A stretch of DNA of 36,210 nt from a virus. How positions within the stretch are numbered: the stretch's first letter is position 1; every line of letters begins with the position of its first letter. The translations under genes and the position numbers were made by a program. This document shows, piece by piece, positions 13,856-21,330 of the stretch. The stretch spans positions 1-36,210 of IMG/VR virus record IMGVR_UViG_3300015262_000021; one strand, 5' to 3'. A model generated the notes under the pieces. It was not told the DNA's origin. It made no database searches and saw nothing but the letters and a program-made list of their open reading frames with translations.

Positions 13856-14094
13856 GTGCTCTCCTCGTTGTGTATCTCGGCCCATACCTCGGGGGCGTCG
13901 CTTGTGTCGGAGCTCCCCCACCGGTCCGCGGTCTGGAGTGCGGTGATGAGGCTGCGCCACGTCTTGGTGTCGGACTGGTCGGGTGCGGTCACGTGGACGC
14001 GGATGCCACGCTCGACTGCGAGGAGGTGTACGGGCTCATCGAGGACGCGCTCCAGCGCGGTCCGGAAAGCCGCTGCTCGCAGGCTGATAGGCAC
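13852..14094 (-). CDS. Hypothetical protein divergent from the GntR regulator, 80 aa
   Basis: I chose GTG 14094, seven bases after GGAG; the longer frame would run across the operators. The protein has an N-terminal helix (AAAFRTALERVLDEPVHLLA), strands and a C-terminal motif TALQTADRWGSSDTSDAPEV followed by WAEI. I recognise the ADRWGSSD...WAEI ending from Streptomyces proteins near GntR genes, but know no function. It is the first gene of the leftward operon whose promoter region holds the twin palindromes, so it is probably repressed by the GntR protein. Confidence 0.62.
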   Translation of the reverse strand: MPISLRAAAFRTALERVLDEPVHLLAVERGIRVHVTAPDQSDTKTWRSLITALQTADRWGSSDTSDAPEVWAEIHNEEST

Positions 14095-14106
14095 AACACA
14101 TCTCCA

Positions 14107-14139
14107 CTCTCGTGCGAGAGAATGACTCTCGTACGAGAC
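14107..14139. promoter_or_regulatory. Twin palindromic GntR operators
   Basis: CTCTCGTGCGAGAG (14107-14120) and CTCTCGTACGAGAC (14126-14139) are near-identical palindromes 19 bases apart, with TCTCGTACGAGA (14127-14138) a perfect 12-base palindrome. They lie in the 97-base gap between the two-gene operon and gntR, so one dimer per site could control both directions. Confidence 0.7.
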
Positions 14140-14191
14140 TAGACCGGGCGGCACTACTCTGTCACGCAAGGCACATGAAGGGAGGCGGACA

Positions 14192-14947
14192 GTGAGCACC
14201 GAAACGCCCCTGTACCTGCGGGTAGCCGAAGAACTGCGCGCCCGCATCGAATCCGGCGAACTGACCGCAGGGACGCGCCTCCCATCCGTCGCTGAGATCT
14301 CACGCCAGTACGGCGGCAGCAACAGCGTGGCGAGCGGCGCCTACAAACTCCTCGTCGAGGAGGGCCTCGTCGTGTCCCGGCACGGCGCCGGCCACTACGT
14401 CCGCGGCACCGAGGCGCCCGCGCTCCTCGTGCGGCAGCATCGCCGCCGGTCCGAGGACTCCCCGTTCGCGGAGGGCGCGGCCGAGCAGGGTGCGGTGGGG
14501 ACGTGGCGGCACGAGTCGACGACCGAGCAGGCGACCGCGGCCGTTGCCGCCCGGCTCGGTATCGGGGCTGGGGATGCGGTCATGCACACCTCGTACACCT
14601 ACCTCGCCAACGACCAGCCGGTGCAGCTGGCCGAGTCATGGGAGCCGATGGCATTGACTGGGCAGTCGTTGATTGCGCTGCCTGAGGTCGGCCCGTATGC
14701 GGGGGTGGGCGTGGCCGCGCGGATGCGGGTCATCTCGGTCGAGGTCGGGGACCCGGTCGAGCGGGTGCGGGCCCGGCAGGCGACGCGGCAGGAGGCGCAG
14801 GCTCTGGGAATGACGCCGCGTGGCCCGGTCCTCGCGATCGAGCGGACGTACTATGACCAGGCGACGGGGCGGCCGGTGGAGACGGCGGACATCGTGATGC
14901 GCGGGGACCGGTGGGTCAGCATCTACGGGCAGGCGCCCACCGGCTGA
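14192..14947 (+). CDS. GntR/HutC-family transcriptional regulator
   Basis: The 251-residue product starts at GTG 14192 behind GGGAGGCGG. Residues 6-71 form the GntR winged helix: YLRVAEELRARIESGELTAG, then LPSVAEISRQYG, then GAYKLLVEEGLVVSRHGAGHYVR. Residues 80-248 fit the UTRA effector domain, with TTYY-like core strands and the typical ending GPVLAIERTYYDQATGRPVE. HutC-type proteins are small-molecule-responsive repressors; the ligand is unknown. The gene is divergent from a two-gene operon across twin palindromes and is separated from the late genes by tandem hairpins. It looks like a self-contained cargo (moron) module, though a lysogeny role is possible. Confidence 0.88.
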   Translation: MSTETPLYLRVAEELRARIESGELTAGTRLPSVAEISRQYGGSNSVASGAYKLLVEEGLVVSRHGAGHYVRGTEAPALLVRQHRRRSEDSPFAEGAAEQGAVGTWRHESTTEQATAAVAARLGIGAGDAVMHTSYTYLANDQPVQLAESWEPMALTGQSLIALPEVGPYAGVGVAARMRVISVEVGDPVERVRARQATRQEAQALGMTPRGPVLAIERTYYDQATGRPVETADIVMRGDRWVSIYGQAPTG

Positions 14948-14953
14948 CTTGGG

Positions 14954-15025
14954 GTCATGCCCGCAGCGTGACCCTGGGCATGACGAAACGCCCCCTGCAC
15001 GGCCGTGGTGACCGTGCAGGGGGCG
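14954..15025. terminator. Tandem hairpins between gntR and the late operon end
   Basis: A 9-bp perfect stem (14954-14962 with 14976-14984) is followed by a 14-bp perfect stem (14989-15002 with 15012-15025, 9-base loop). They lie between two convergent genes, so they can stop transcription from both sides. No long T-run is present, which is usual for actinomycete terminators. Confidence 0.75.
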
Positions 15026-15051
15026 TCGTCGTGGTCAGGTGTTCCGCCACG

Positions 15052-16056
15052 TCAGGCGGGTTCCGGTCCGATGTTCTCCAGCCGCATCCGGAACGGGTAC
15101 GTCGTGTGTGCGTAGACGATCCCGGATCCGGTGCCTTGATGGGCCAGTGCGACCGTGATGCTGCCCGCGTTGATGTGGCCGGAGGCGACGGTGAACATCT
15201 CCGTCATTTCCTCGTAGCTGAAGGACAGGGACGGGTAGAGGTCCGGATCGCCTTCGGGTAGCGGGCTGCTGGTGAATGTGCCCGCGTACACGGCGATCGC
15301 GCCTGTGTTGTCCAGGAGGACCCAGTCCAGGAAGTGGCTGCCGGAGCGCATGAATCCGCCGTAGACCTTGATCCGGTCTCCGGCCGCTGCGGGAATGGAG
15401 CACTGAAGCTTGGTGCCGGCGGACGTCTGCGCGACGGTCCAGGCCGCCGCCGCTGGTAGGCCGGAGAGGTTGTCGTCGGTGACCCGTACCGTCGCGGTGC
15501 GGACCGAGGATCCGCTGCCCCCGCCGGCCGCGGCGACCTTGGCGTCGACGTAGGCCTTCCGCGCCAGTTGGTTGTCGAACTCGGGGTCGAAGCCAGGCCC
15601 GAGCGGGATGCGTTCACCGAAATTCTTCTCACCGTCGATGACCTGGTCGCCGGTCGTACGGACCACGCCGGTCAGGGCGGCCGGGTCGATCAGCGTCGCG
15701 TAACTGCCGGTCACGGGATCCGGGACGATCACGTCGGCGAGGGCCACGGTCGGCGCGGCCTTGGGCAGGCTGATGTACCGGGTCCAGCCGGGGGCGTTCG
15801 TGAAGTTGGCGACGACCTTGTACGTCCAGCCGGTCGGGGACATGCCGGTCGCGTCGGTGGCGATGAGCTGGACCGAGAACTGGCCGTCGACGAGCTGGGC
15901 CTTCACGCTGCCGCCGAAGACGACGTCCTGGCCGCCGATGGTGACGAGGTCGGGTGCGGTGAAGGTGATCGTTCCCTGGATCCAGGTGCCGTCGGGCAGG
16001 GTTAGGGCCTGCGCCGAGTGCACGGTGACCTGCTCGACGCCTCCGGGCAGCGGCAT
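15052..16056 (-). CDS. Tail fibre / receptor-binding-like protein
   Basis: The 334-residue protein is the last late gene; its ATG follows GAGGAG. The N-terminal 110 residues are beta-rich (LPDGTWIQGTITFTAPD, then GGSVKAQLVDGQFSVQLIAT), like adsorption-module domains that attach a fibre. NFGERIPLGPGFDP and DNQLARKAYVDAKVAA form a short trimerisation-type helix typical of phage tail fibres. The remaining C-terminal 130 residues are beta-rich and could bind the host surface. It lies after the lysis genes rather than with the other tail genes, an arrangement seen in some actinophages. Receptor binding is inferred. Confidence 0.62.
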   Translation of the reverse strand: MPLPGGVEQVTVHSAQALTLPDGTWIQGTITFTAPDLVTIGGQDVVFGGSVKAQLVDGQFSVQLIATDATGMSPTGWTYKVVANFTNAPGWTRYISLPKAAPTVALADVIVPDPVTGSYATLIDPAALTGVVRTTGDQVIDGEKNFGERIPLGPGFDPEFDNQLARKAYVDAKVAAAGGGSGSSVRTATVRVTDDNLSGLPAAAAWTVAQTSAGTKLQCSIPAAAGDRIKVYGGFMRSGSHFLDWVLLDNTGAIAVYAGTFTSSPLPEGDPDLYPSLSFSYEEMTEMFTVASGHINAGSITVALAHQGTGSGIVYAHTTYPFRMRLENIGPEPA

Positions 16057-16066
16057 GTCGTTCTCC

Positions 16067-16726
16067 TCACAGCCTTCGGTACGAGGCGGTCATGGTGAGC
16101 GCGGCCAGGCCGAGCAGGCCGTGGCTCTGGGGCTGGGGGGTGGGGCTCGGGTCGGCTGCTCCGTCGCGTCTGCAGACGAGGGCGTCCGGATCCCAGGACG
16201 GCGCCTGGAGGTGGTAGCCGTCGGGGCAGGCTGGGCCGGGATCGCCCTTGTCGCCTTTCTCTCCCTGCGGGCCCTGGGGTCCGGGGACGGTGGAGTCGGC
16301 CCCCGGTTCGCCTTGCGGTCCTTGGGGCCCGGTGGCGCCGACCGCCCCCGAGGGGCCGGGTACGGGCGTGATCGTGGGGGCGGCCTTGCCCGGGTCGCCC
16401 TTGTCGCCCTTGGGTCCCTGCGGGCCGGGGATCGGGACGGGCACGGCCGCCCGGTCGGGCAGGTCCTTGACGGCCTTGGTCGGATCCGGTGCGGCCGGTG
16501 TGCCGCCCTTGGCCTTGATCTGGGCGCGCAGCACCCGCACGTCGGTCGCGAGCGTGGACACCGCGCTGCCGCGCAGGTCGGCCTCGGCGGCGAGCTGGTC
16601 GGCGCGCGATGCCTCGGTCTGCACGCGCACGTAGACGAGCATGACGGCGCCGGTGAGGGCGAGCAGGAACGCGAGGAGAGCCAACGGCTTCCACCGGCGG
16701 GCGAGCACCCGTTCGGTGCGCGTCAT
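16067..16726 (-). CDS. Membrane-anchored collagen-like repeat protein
   Basis: The 219-residue product starts at ATG 16726, overlapping the previous stop as ATGA. Basic residues are followed by one transmembrane helix (about 12-34) and a heptad-like segment (35-72). A collagen region (about 98-166) has runs such as GPQGPKGDKGDPG and GPQGPQGEKGDKGDPG, interrupted twice. The C-terminal 50 residues have two cysteines (ACPDGYH and LVCRRDG). Collagen-like triple helices occur in phage tail fibres, but a membrane anchor is unusual there and the gene lies just after the lysis genes. It could be a spanin-like or surface-exposed lysogeny protein, or a fibre component. The function is unresolved. Confidence 0.75.
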   Translation of the reverse strand: MTRTERVLARRWKPLALLAFLLALTGAVMLVYVRVQTEASRADQLAAEADLRGSAVSTLATDVRVLRAQIKAKGGTPAAPDPTKAVKDLPDRAAVPVPIPGPQGPKGDKGDPGKAAPTITPVPGPSGAVGATGPQGPQGEPGADSTVPGPQGPQGEKGDKGDPGPACPDGYHLQAPSWDPDALVCRRDGAADPSPTPQPQSHGLLGLAALTMTASYRRL

Positions 16727-16989
16727 GGGGTGCCTCCCAGCTGGGTGACGAGCAGCCGCAAGCGCGCCACCTCGAGTTCGAGGACTTCGACGCGCTGCTC
16801 GGCCTTCGCCTGGTCCGCCTCGGCTTTGTCCCGCTCGGCGACGAGGCGTTGCGTGAGGTTGTCGTAGCCGGTCAATGCGGTGCCCTCCTGCTGGGCTCGC
16901 CCCGCGACCTTGGAGCCGTACATGGCTGCCGCCCCGGCCACGATGGCGCTGCCGATCACGCCGATAGCTGTGGTCAGGGCGGCGTCCAT
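16723..16989 (-). CDS. Membrane protein with coiled coil near holin, 88 aa
   Basis: One transmembrane helix (about 5-24, AIGVIGSAIVAGAAAMYG) is followed by a linker and a long coiled coil (about 45-82) with regular heptads in RVEVLELEVARLRLLV. A ribosome binding site CTGGAGG precedes the ATG. It sits between the holin and the collagen-like gene. A second holin, antiholin or spanin-like role is plausible from the topology and position; none is shown. Confidence 0.62.
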   Translation of the reverse strand: MDAALTTAIGVIGSAIVAGAAAMYGSKVAGRAQQEGTALTGYDNLTQRLVAERDKAEADQAKAEQRVEVLELEVARLRLLVTQLGGTP

Positions 16990-17020
16990 GCTGCCTCCAG
17001 GTCGCGCTCATGGGGCAGGG

Positions 17021-17221
17021 TCAGGACCCCGCCGGGGTGCTCGGCGGGGCGGAGGGCCGGTTGGGGACGGCCCAGGTGACGCCGAGCGCGCCGAGGACGG
17101 CGAGCACGATGGTGACGGTCTCGGCGGTCGTGACCGTGCCGTCCTGCACGGCGGTCGCCGCGGCGGCGGCGCCGGCCGCCGCACCGGAGACGACGGCCTT
17201 CCACATCTTCGAGATCTTCAT
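17021..17221 (-). CDS. Holin
   Basis: This 66-residue protein has a short basic start (MKISKMWK), a small-residue helix (about 10-26), a polar turn (QDGTVTTAE) and a second hydrophobic helix (about 34-53). It ends in a proline-rich tail. This is the two-helix layout of many actinophage holins, which form the membrane lesion that releases endolysin. It lies 15 bases after the endolysin gene, supporting the call. Confidence 0.72.
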   Translation of the reverse strand: MKISKMWKAVVSGAAAGAAAAATAVQDGTVTTAETVTIVLAVLGALGVTWAVPNRPSAPPSTPAGS

Positions 17222-17236
17222 GGCGGAGCGTTCCTC

Positions 17237-18097
17237 TCAGACGTTGGGGACGTGGAGCTTCGCCCACGAGGTCGGGCCCGGTCTGCCGTCGGCCGCGGGG
17301 CCGGTGTAGCCGAGCTTGCGTTGCCAGGCCGCGTAGGAGCGCTCGTCTCCGGGGCCCCACACGTCGGCGTTGGCGTCGGACTGGTAGCGGCCGCAGCCCT
17401 CGGCGACGAGCCGCTTGTGCATGGCTGCGATGACCGGGCTGCGGCGGCCCGTCTCGAAGAACGAGGCGCCGGGGAACGGCTCGTAGACCGGCTTGGTCGC
17501 CGGAGCCGAGGTGACGCTGACGAACTCTGGCCAGGAGCCAGGATCCTGATGGTCGTTCTCCGGGACCTGGCTGTGCCCGTACCAGCCGCCTTGCTTCTCC
17601 CACACGGACTCGCTGCGGTGCGGGGTGAAGTCGGCCGGGCGGCCCATGGGCCACGAGTTCGGGACACCCCACGAGTGCACCCAGGCCTGAAGGTCTGCCC
17701 ACCCCTTGCACGGGGTGTCGACGAGCCGCGGGTACACCTTCGTGCCAACCCGGCAGTAAGGGAAGAAGACGGCTTCGATCTGGAGGACGACCGAGCCGGC
17801 GCGGTTGGTGCGGGTGCCGCCCGCCTGGTCGACGAGCGACTTGCTGCGGGAGTTGGCGGGCACGAACTGGGTGAAGTGCCCCTCGAACGGATCCCACAGG
17901 ATGTGAGGGGCGACCGGCGCGCCGCCGCGCGCGAAGTAGCTGCGGAGGGCCGTGTACGGGACCAGGTCCACCGGCTTGGCCGCGCTGGCGTTCTTGTCCC
18001 AGGTGATGTGGGCGATGGCCTTGGCGGGGCCGCCGTCGGTGGGCTGGTGGTCGCCTATGTCGAGCCGGGTCGCGCCCGGCATCCACAGTTCGGGCAT
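17237..18097 (-). CDS. Endolysin: amidase with C-terminal peptidoglycan-binding domain
   Basis: The 286-residue product has an amidase-2-like N-terminal domain. H30 in AIAHITWDKN, H175 in WYGHSQVPENDHQDPGSW and D185 in DPG are placed as the zinc ligands of N-acetylmuramoyl-L-alanine amidases. Residues 217-284 form a peptidoglycan-binding repeat: SPVIAAMHKRLVAEG, then VWGPGDERSYAAWQRKLGY, then GRPGPTSWAKL. No signal peptide is visible, so export depends on the holin. The ATG shares one base with the stop of the preceding small gene (TGATG). It would cut the stem peptide from host murein at lysis. Confidence 0.85.
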   Translation of the reverse strand: MPELWMPGATRLDIGDHQPTDGGPAKAIAHITWDKNASAAKPVDLVPYTALRSYFARGGAPVAPHILWDPFEGHFTQFVPANSRSKSLVDQAGGTRTNRAGSVVLQIEAVFFPYCRVGTKVYPRLVDTPCKGWADLQAWVHSWGVPNSWPMGRPADFTPHRSESVWEKQGGWYGHSQVPENDHQDPGSWPEFVSVTSAPATKPVYEPFPGASFFETGRRSPVIAAMHKRLVAEGCGRYQSDANADVWGPGDERSYAAWQRKLGYTGPAADGRPGPTSWAKLHVPNV

Positions 18098-18210
18098 CAG
18101 GCGTTCGCCTCGTCCGTGTCGGCCTCGTCGTGCAGTCGCTCCGGCAGGTGGCTGTAGTCGAAGTAGCGGAGCAGGTGGGTCGTGCTCGGGTGTCGGGCGA
18201 TGTCGGGCAT
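18097..18210 (-). CDS. Tiny conserved-looking phage protein, 37 aa
   Basis: The ATG at 18210 has a GGAG site eight bases upstream. The product begins MPDIARHPSTTHLLRYFDYS and continues HLPERLHDEADTDEANA. A pattern of the type H-x-s-T-x-H-L-x-x-F-x-Y-x-H-L-P is one I associate with longer (about 70 aa) small actinophage proteins near lysis or tail genes. Here the second helix is replaced by an acidic tail, so this looks shortened. Its stop overlaps the endolysin start. The function is unknown. Confidence 0.55.
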   Translation of the reverse strand: MPDIARHPSTTHLLRYFDYSHLPERLHDEADTDEANA

Positions 18211-18260
18211 GGTCGCTCCAGGCATGAGTAGAGCCCCGAGCCGGGCGGCGCGGGGCTGAG
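18208..18260 (-). promoter_or_regulatory. Leader hairpin copy B, upstream of the 37-aa gene
   Basis: AGCCCCG (18232-18238) and CGGGGCT (18251-18257) form a 7-bp stem. On the minus strand the stem is followed by CTACTCATGCCTGGAG and the start codon. A closely similar element precedes the tail tube gene (27590-27640), which suggests a duplicated leader. Confidence 0.5.
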
Positions 18261-18269
18261 AGGGGAGGG

Positions 18270-18476
18270 TCAGGAGACCTCGGGCTGCGGGTCCAGGAGG
18301 GTCGCGGTGAGGATCTCCATGTGCTGGCCGCACTTCCCGCACTGCACGAAGCAGTCGACGCCGTTGTTGCTGTAGAACTCGGGCACGGTGAAGACCTGCT
18401 CGAAGTTCACGCACTCGGGGTTGTCGTCGCGCGCTGTGACCTCGTAGTACAGCGCGGGGTCGAACGTCACGCTCAC
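18270..18476 (-). CDS. Small protein with C-x4-C-x2-C cluster, 68 aa
   Basis: The GTG at 18476 overlaps the preceding stop (GTGA). The protein begins VSVTFDPALYYEVTARDDNP and holds DCFVQCGKCGQHMEILTATL, a zinc-ribbon-like cluster with an additional cysteine at PECVNF. It lies between a fibre gene and the lysis genes in the late operon. Similar small late proteins of actinophages have no known role. Confidence 0.6.
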   Translation of the reverse strand: MSVTFDPALYYEVTARDDNPECVNFEQVFTVPEFYSNNGVDCFVQCGKCGQHMEILTATLLDPQPEVS

Positions 18477-19240
18477 AGCCCGATCACCATCCAATTCAGG
18501 GTTGTTGTCGTGGTGTTGGTGCGGGTCAGCCACAGCGTCAGGCCGCTTGAGGTGAGGTTGTTGAAGGAGACGCCGGTGACCTGCGTGCCCGGCAGACTGG
18601 TGTTCGCGGTGACGAGAGCGATGAAGGTGCTGCCGGCGACGCTGAGCCCCGACACGGTCGCCGAGGTGGGAGTGTTCGCGGCGCTGGGCGTGATGTTCGT
18701 GGTGCCCCACGCGAAGTTGCTGGCCGTCAGGACGCCCTGCACGTCCAGATTGGCGTTGCCGCTTTCGCCTACCCCGGCGACCTCGCGGAAGGCGCTGACG
18801 ACCACGGTGGGGACGCCGCCGCCTGCTACCGAGCCGAGGTCCACCATGGACAGCCAGTCCGATGCCCGGATCGATCCGGACACCAACACCAGGTTGTTTC
18901 CCACGTCCGGGAAAACGCTGTACTCGACGCTCGCCGGCACCTCGCTGATCCGGTCGTCGACCGGCTGGAAGCTCAGGCCGCCGGAGATGAGACGGGCGCT
19001 GATGGGGATCTCGTCCGGGTCCTGGAGGCCGCGGGTCCAAAGGCCGGCGCCCCCATCGTCGGTCGGCCCGAGTTCGGCGAGGAGGGTCAGTCCGTCGGCG
19101 CTGTAGATCCGCAGCCTGCCGACGGTGGCTTCCCCCATGCGGCGTGCGGCTCGCAGCTCCCGCATCTGCCGTTCCAGAGCGGCCACCTTCCGGGCCAGGC
19201 TGGTCGGGTCGCCGGGCAGCTGGTCGAGCTGTTTGGGCAT
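18473..19240 (-). CDS. Minor tail / fibre protein with N-terminal coiled coil, 255 aa
   Basis: The N-terminus has a short coiled coil (SLARKVAALERQMRELRAAR). The strand GRLRIYSADGLTLLAELGPT follows, which resembles the shaft entry of phage tail fibres. The rest is beta-rich with many threonines, serines and glycines, ending in a threonine-rich strand (LTRTNTTTTTLNWMVIGL). The ATG directly follows the stop of the hub gene. A trimeric fibre attached to the tail tip is the likely structure. The receptor is unknown. Confidence 0.65.
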   Translation of the reverse strand: MPKQLDQLPGDPTSLARKVAALERQMRELRAARRMGEATVGRLRIYSADGLTLLAELGPTDDGGAGLWTRGLQDPDEIPISARLISGGLSFQPVDDRISEVPASVEYSVFPDVGNNLVLVSGSIRASDWLSMVDLGSVAGGGVPTVVVSAFREVAGVGESGNANLDVQGVLTASNFAWGTTNITPSAANTPTSATVSGLSVAGSTFIALVTANTSLPGTQVTGVSFNNLTSSGLTLWLTRTNTTTTTLNWMVIGL

Positions 19241-20317
19241 TCAGCTCTCCTCCACGAGGATCGGGCGGACGCGGTCGGATCCCGGTTCCAGCTCCCACGC
19301 CCAGCAGCGGGCGGTCACGCTGGTGCCCTGCGGGTGGCGCGGCGACTGCTCGACAGCCAGGCAGAGGGTGTCCCCCAGCGCCCAGTCCTGGCCGAGCCGC
19401 GGGGCCTGGGAGGCGACCGCTTCGACGGTCCACACCTGGGCACCCTGCGACATCAGCGTCACAGCCTGCGAGGCATGGGAGTTGAGCTGGTCAGGGTCGG
19501 TTACGCCGGTGGCGGGCGTGAACCGGTACTCCCAGCGCGGCCACCCGGCTGCCAGCAGCGCAGTGGCCTCGTACACCGCGGAGGTCAGGCGGGAGCTGCC
19601 CTCCCCCTCCCCGCGGGCCAGGACGGTGGTGGCGCCTTTCCCGGCCTCGTAGGACTTGGCGAGGCTGTAGGAGTCGACGCAGCCGGGGAAGTCGAAGGTG
19701 ACGGCGGTTGCGCCCTGGACGCCGATGGCCGGGCGCACCCGGAGCGGCCACTGGAAGCCGTTGTGGCTGGCGTTCCAGACGGTGTCGATCGTCCACTCGG
19801 GGCCGCCCTCGAGGCCCATCAGTTCCTGAAGGCAGGACAGGATGCTCTTGTCGTCGCCGTCGTCCGATGCGTAGTCCAGCGTGGTGCCGGTGGACGGGGC
19901 GTCGATGACGATCGGCGGCCCATAGGTGAGGGCTGGGGTGACCAGGCCCGTGATGATGTCGGCCTGGTCGGCGCCCACGAACGTCTGGGTGCCGGGGAAG
20001 CGGCTGTCCAGGTAGCGCTCCATGGTGGACAGGCCGAGGTCCACGGTCTGGGCGCTGCCACCCGTTTGCGGGAGGGTGACACCGGACCAGACGGGGATGT
20101 CGGTGGCCTTGTCGACGGCGACGAGGACGGTGGTGCCCGGGTTGGTGGCCGCCTCCCAGTCGTCCGGGGCGCCGGGCAGGTAGAGGCTGGCCTGAAGCGT
20201 TGTGGCCTCGCCGAGCTTGCGGGACAGGGCCCCTGACGGGGTGAGGGCGGACAGGTCCTCGATGATGTTGCCGGTGCGCAGGTCGCATCCGAACCAGGCG
20301 AGGGTGACCGCGGTCAT
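19241..20317 (-). CDS. Tail-tip hub-like minor tail protein, 358 aa
   Basis: The start overlaps the stop of the preceding gene as ATGA. The N-terminal region (TAVTLAWFGCDLRTGNIIED) and the segment VWSGVTLPQTGGSAQTVDLG, followed by LDSRF, resemble siphophage hub proteins of the Gp37 type found in actinophages. The middle segment SILSCLQELMGLEGGPEWTI fits the second hub domain. The C-terminus ends in a beta domain. These proteins cap the tail tube and carry fibres. Naming it as a hub rests on pattern and order. Confidence 0.65.
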   Translation of the reverse strand: MTAVTLAWFGCDLRTGNIIEDLSALTPSGALSRKLGEATTLQASLYLPGAPDDWEAATNPGTTVLVAVDKATDIPVWSGVTLPQTGGSAQTVDLGLSTMERYLDSRFPGTQTFVGADQADIITGLVTPALTYGPPIVIDAPSTGTTLDYASDDGDDKSILSCLQELMGLEGGPEWTIDTVWNASHNGFQWPLRVRPAIGVQGATAVTFDFPGCVDSYSLAKSYEAGKGATTVLARGEGEGSSRLTSAVYEATALLAAGWPRWEYRFTPATGVTDPDQLNSHASQAVTLMSQGAQVWTVEAVASQAPRLGQDWALGDTLCLAVEQSPRHPQGTSVTARCWAWELEPGSDRVRPILVEES

Positions 20318-21330
20318 GGGGCCGCGACGGGCTCGACGGCCAGGAGTCCGTCAGTGGCCCGGGTGACGGTGGTCAGGGTGCCCACGCTGCTGAACAGGTA
20401 CTGCGGGGTAAGGGTGACGCTGGCGCCGGGCGTCCAGGAGCGCAGGACGCGGCGTGTGCCGTAGTTGCGGGAGCCGACGGTGGACAGGCCGTTCGCCTCC
20501 GAGGCCGCCTCGGTCACGCCGCCGGAGGCCCGCCACGCCATCCACCCGGACGAGGTGCCCGTATTCGTGTTCATGAGGGCACCTCCCACGCTGATCCACA
20601 CGAGCCCGCTCGGCGGCACTGTGAACGTCAGCGCCGCCCAGTTGCCCCCTGGGAAGTCCTGGAAGGTTCCGGCGGTGAAGCTGGACGGCTGGCTGACCTG
20701 AGCCGAGGTGAGCGGCGTGTAGGGGTTGATCCTGCGCCAGGCCGAGCCGTTCCAGCGCAGCAGACCCGAGCCGTCGTCGTAGAACTGGCCGACATACGGG
20801 TTGGACGGGGCGGTCGACGCCGGCAGGATGCCGCCCGGCGCCACCGTGTTGGGCCGTACCGCGGTGGATACCGACGGCGAGCCGGCGCCCGAGTGGGGCA
20901 CGGTGATCGTGGCGAGGGGCAGGTAGATCTGTGTGCCCGCCGGAGTGGGGGCCACTGGCGTGGACGAGGCGGTACCGGCGAGGTAGACGACGTCGGTCTG
21001 CCGCAGGCCGCTGGCGTCGAAGTCGGTGTCCCAGATCCGCAGATACACCAGGTCGATGCGGTCGAGGGTGGCGTGTGCGGCGGTGAGCGTGCCCGACCAG
21101 GTGGAGGTGAGCACACCGACGTAGACGCCGTGATCGGTGAGCATGGCCGTGCCGGGTGACACGTTGATCGTGGACCCGGCCAGCGTGACCGTCAGTCCCG
21201 GGTCGCCGGGCCGTACCCCCGCCCGTGTCCCGAACGTCGTCCCGCTGGACATCACGAATGCCCTCAGGGCGTCCCTGAGGTTCTGCCCGTTGTAGCTGAT
21301 GGTGTTCTGGAACATCGGGGTGTCTGGCAT
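20314..21330 (-). CDS. Minor tail / baseplate protein, 338 aa
   Basis: The protein starts MPDTPMFQNTISYNGQNLRD. It has a beta-rich N-terminal half with TINVSPGTAMLTDHGVYVGV and LDRIDLVYLRIWDTD, a pattern seen in phage proteins that dock on the tail tip and carry fibres. A proline-rich linker follows (about 140-170), then GQFYDDGSGLLRWNGSAWRR and a C-terminal beta domain that may bind receptor or carbohydrate. It lies between the Dit-like and hub genes. The exact role is inferred from position. Confidence 0.62.
   Translation of the reverse strand: MPDTPMFQNTISYNGQNLRDALRAFVMSSGTTFGTRAGVRPGDPGLTVTLAGSTINVSPGTAMLTDHGVYVGVLTSTWSGTLTAAHATLDRIDLVYLRIWDTDFDASGLRQTDVVYLAGTASSTPVAPTPAGTQIYLPLATITVPHSGAGSPSVSTAVRPNTVAPGGILPASTAPSNPYVGQFYDDGSGLLRWNGSAWRRINPYTPLTSAQVSQPSSFTAGTFQDFPGGNWAALTFTVPPSGLVWISVGGALMNTNTGTSSGWMAWRASGGVTEAASEANGLSTVGSRNYGTRRVLRSWTPGASVTLTPQYLFSSVGTLTTVTRATDGLLAVEPVAAP

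Noticed and set aside
14137-14150. A third copy of the GGCTAG-loop hairpin
   Set aside because: Only ACTAGACCGGGCGG is shared; the loop and 5' stem are missing, so it is probably a chance match.
13209-15000. An attR border with host DNA to the right
   Set aside because: The right side leads into a complete phage late operon that complements the early genes on the left. A tandem pair of prophages is possible but less simple.
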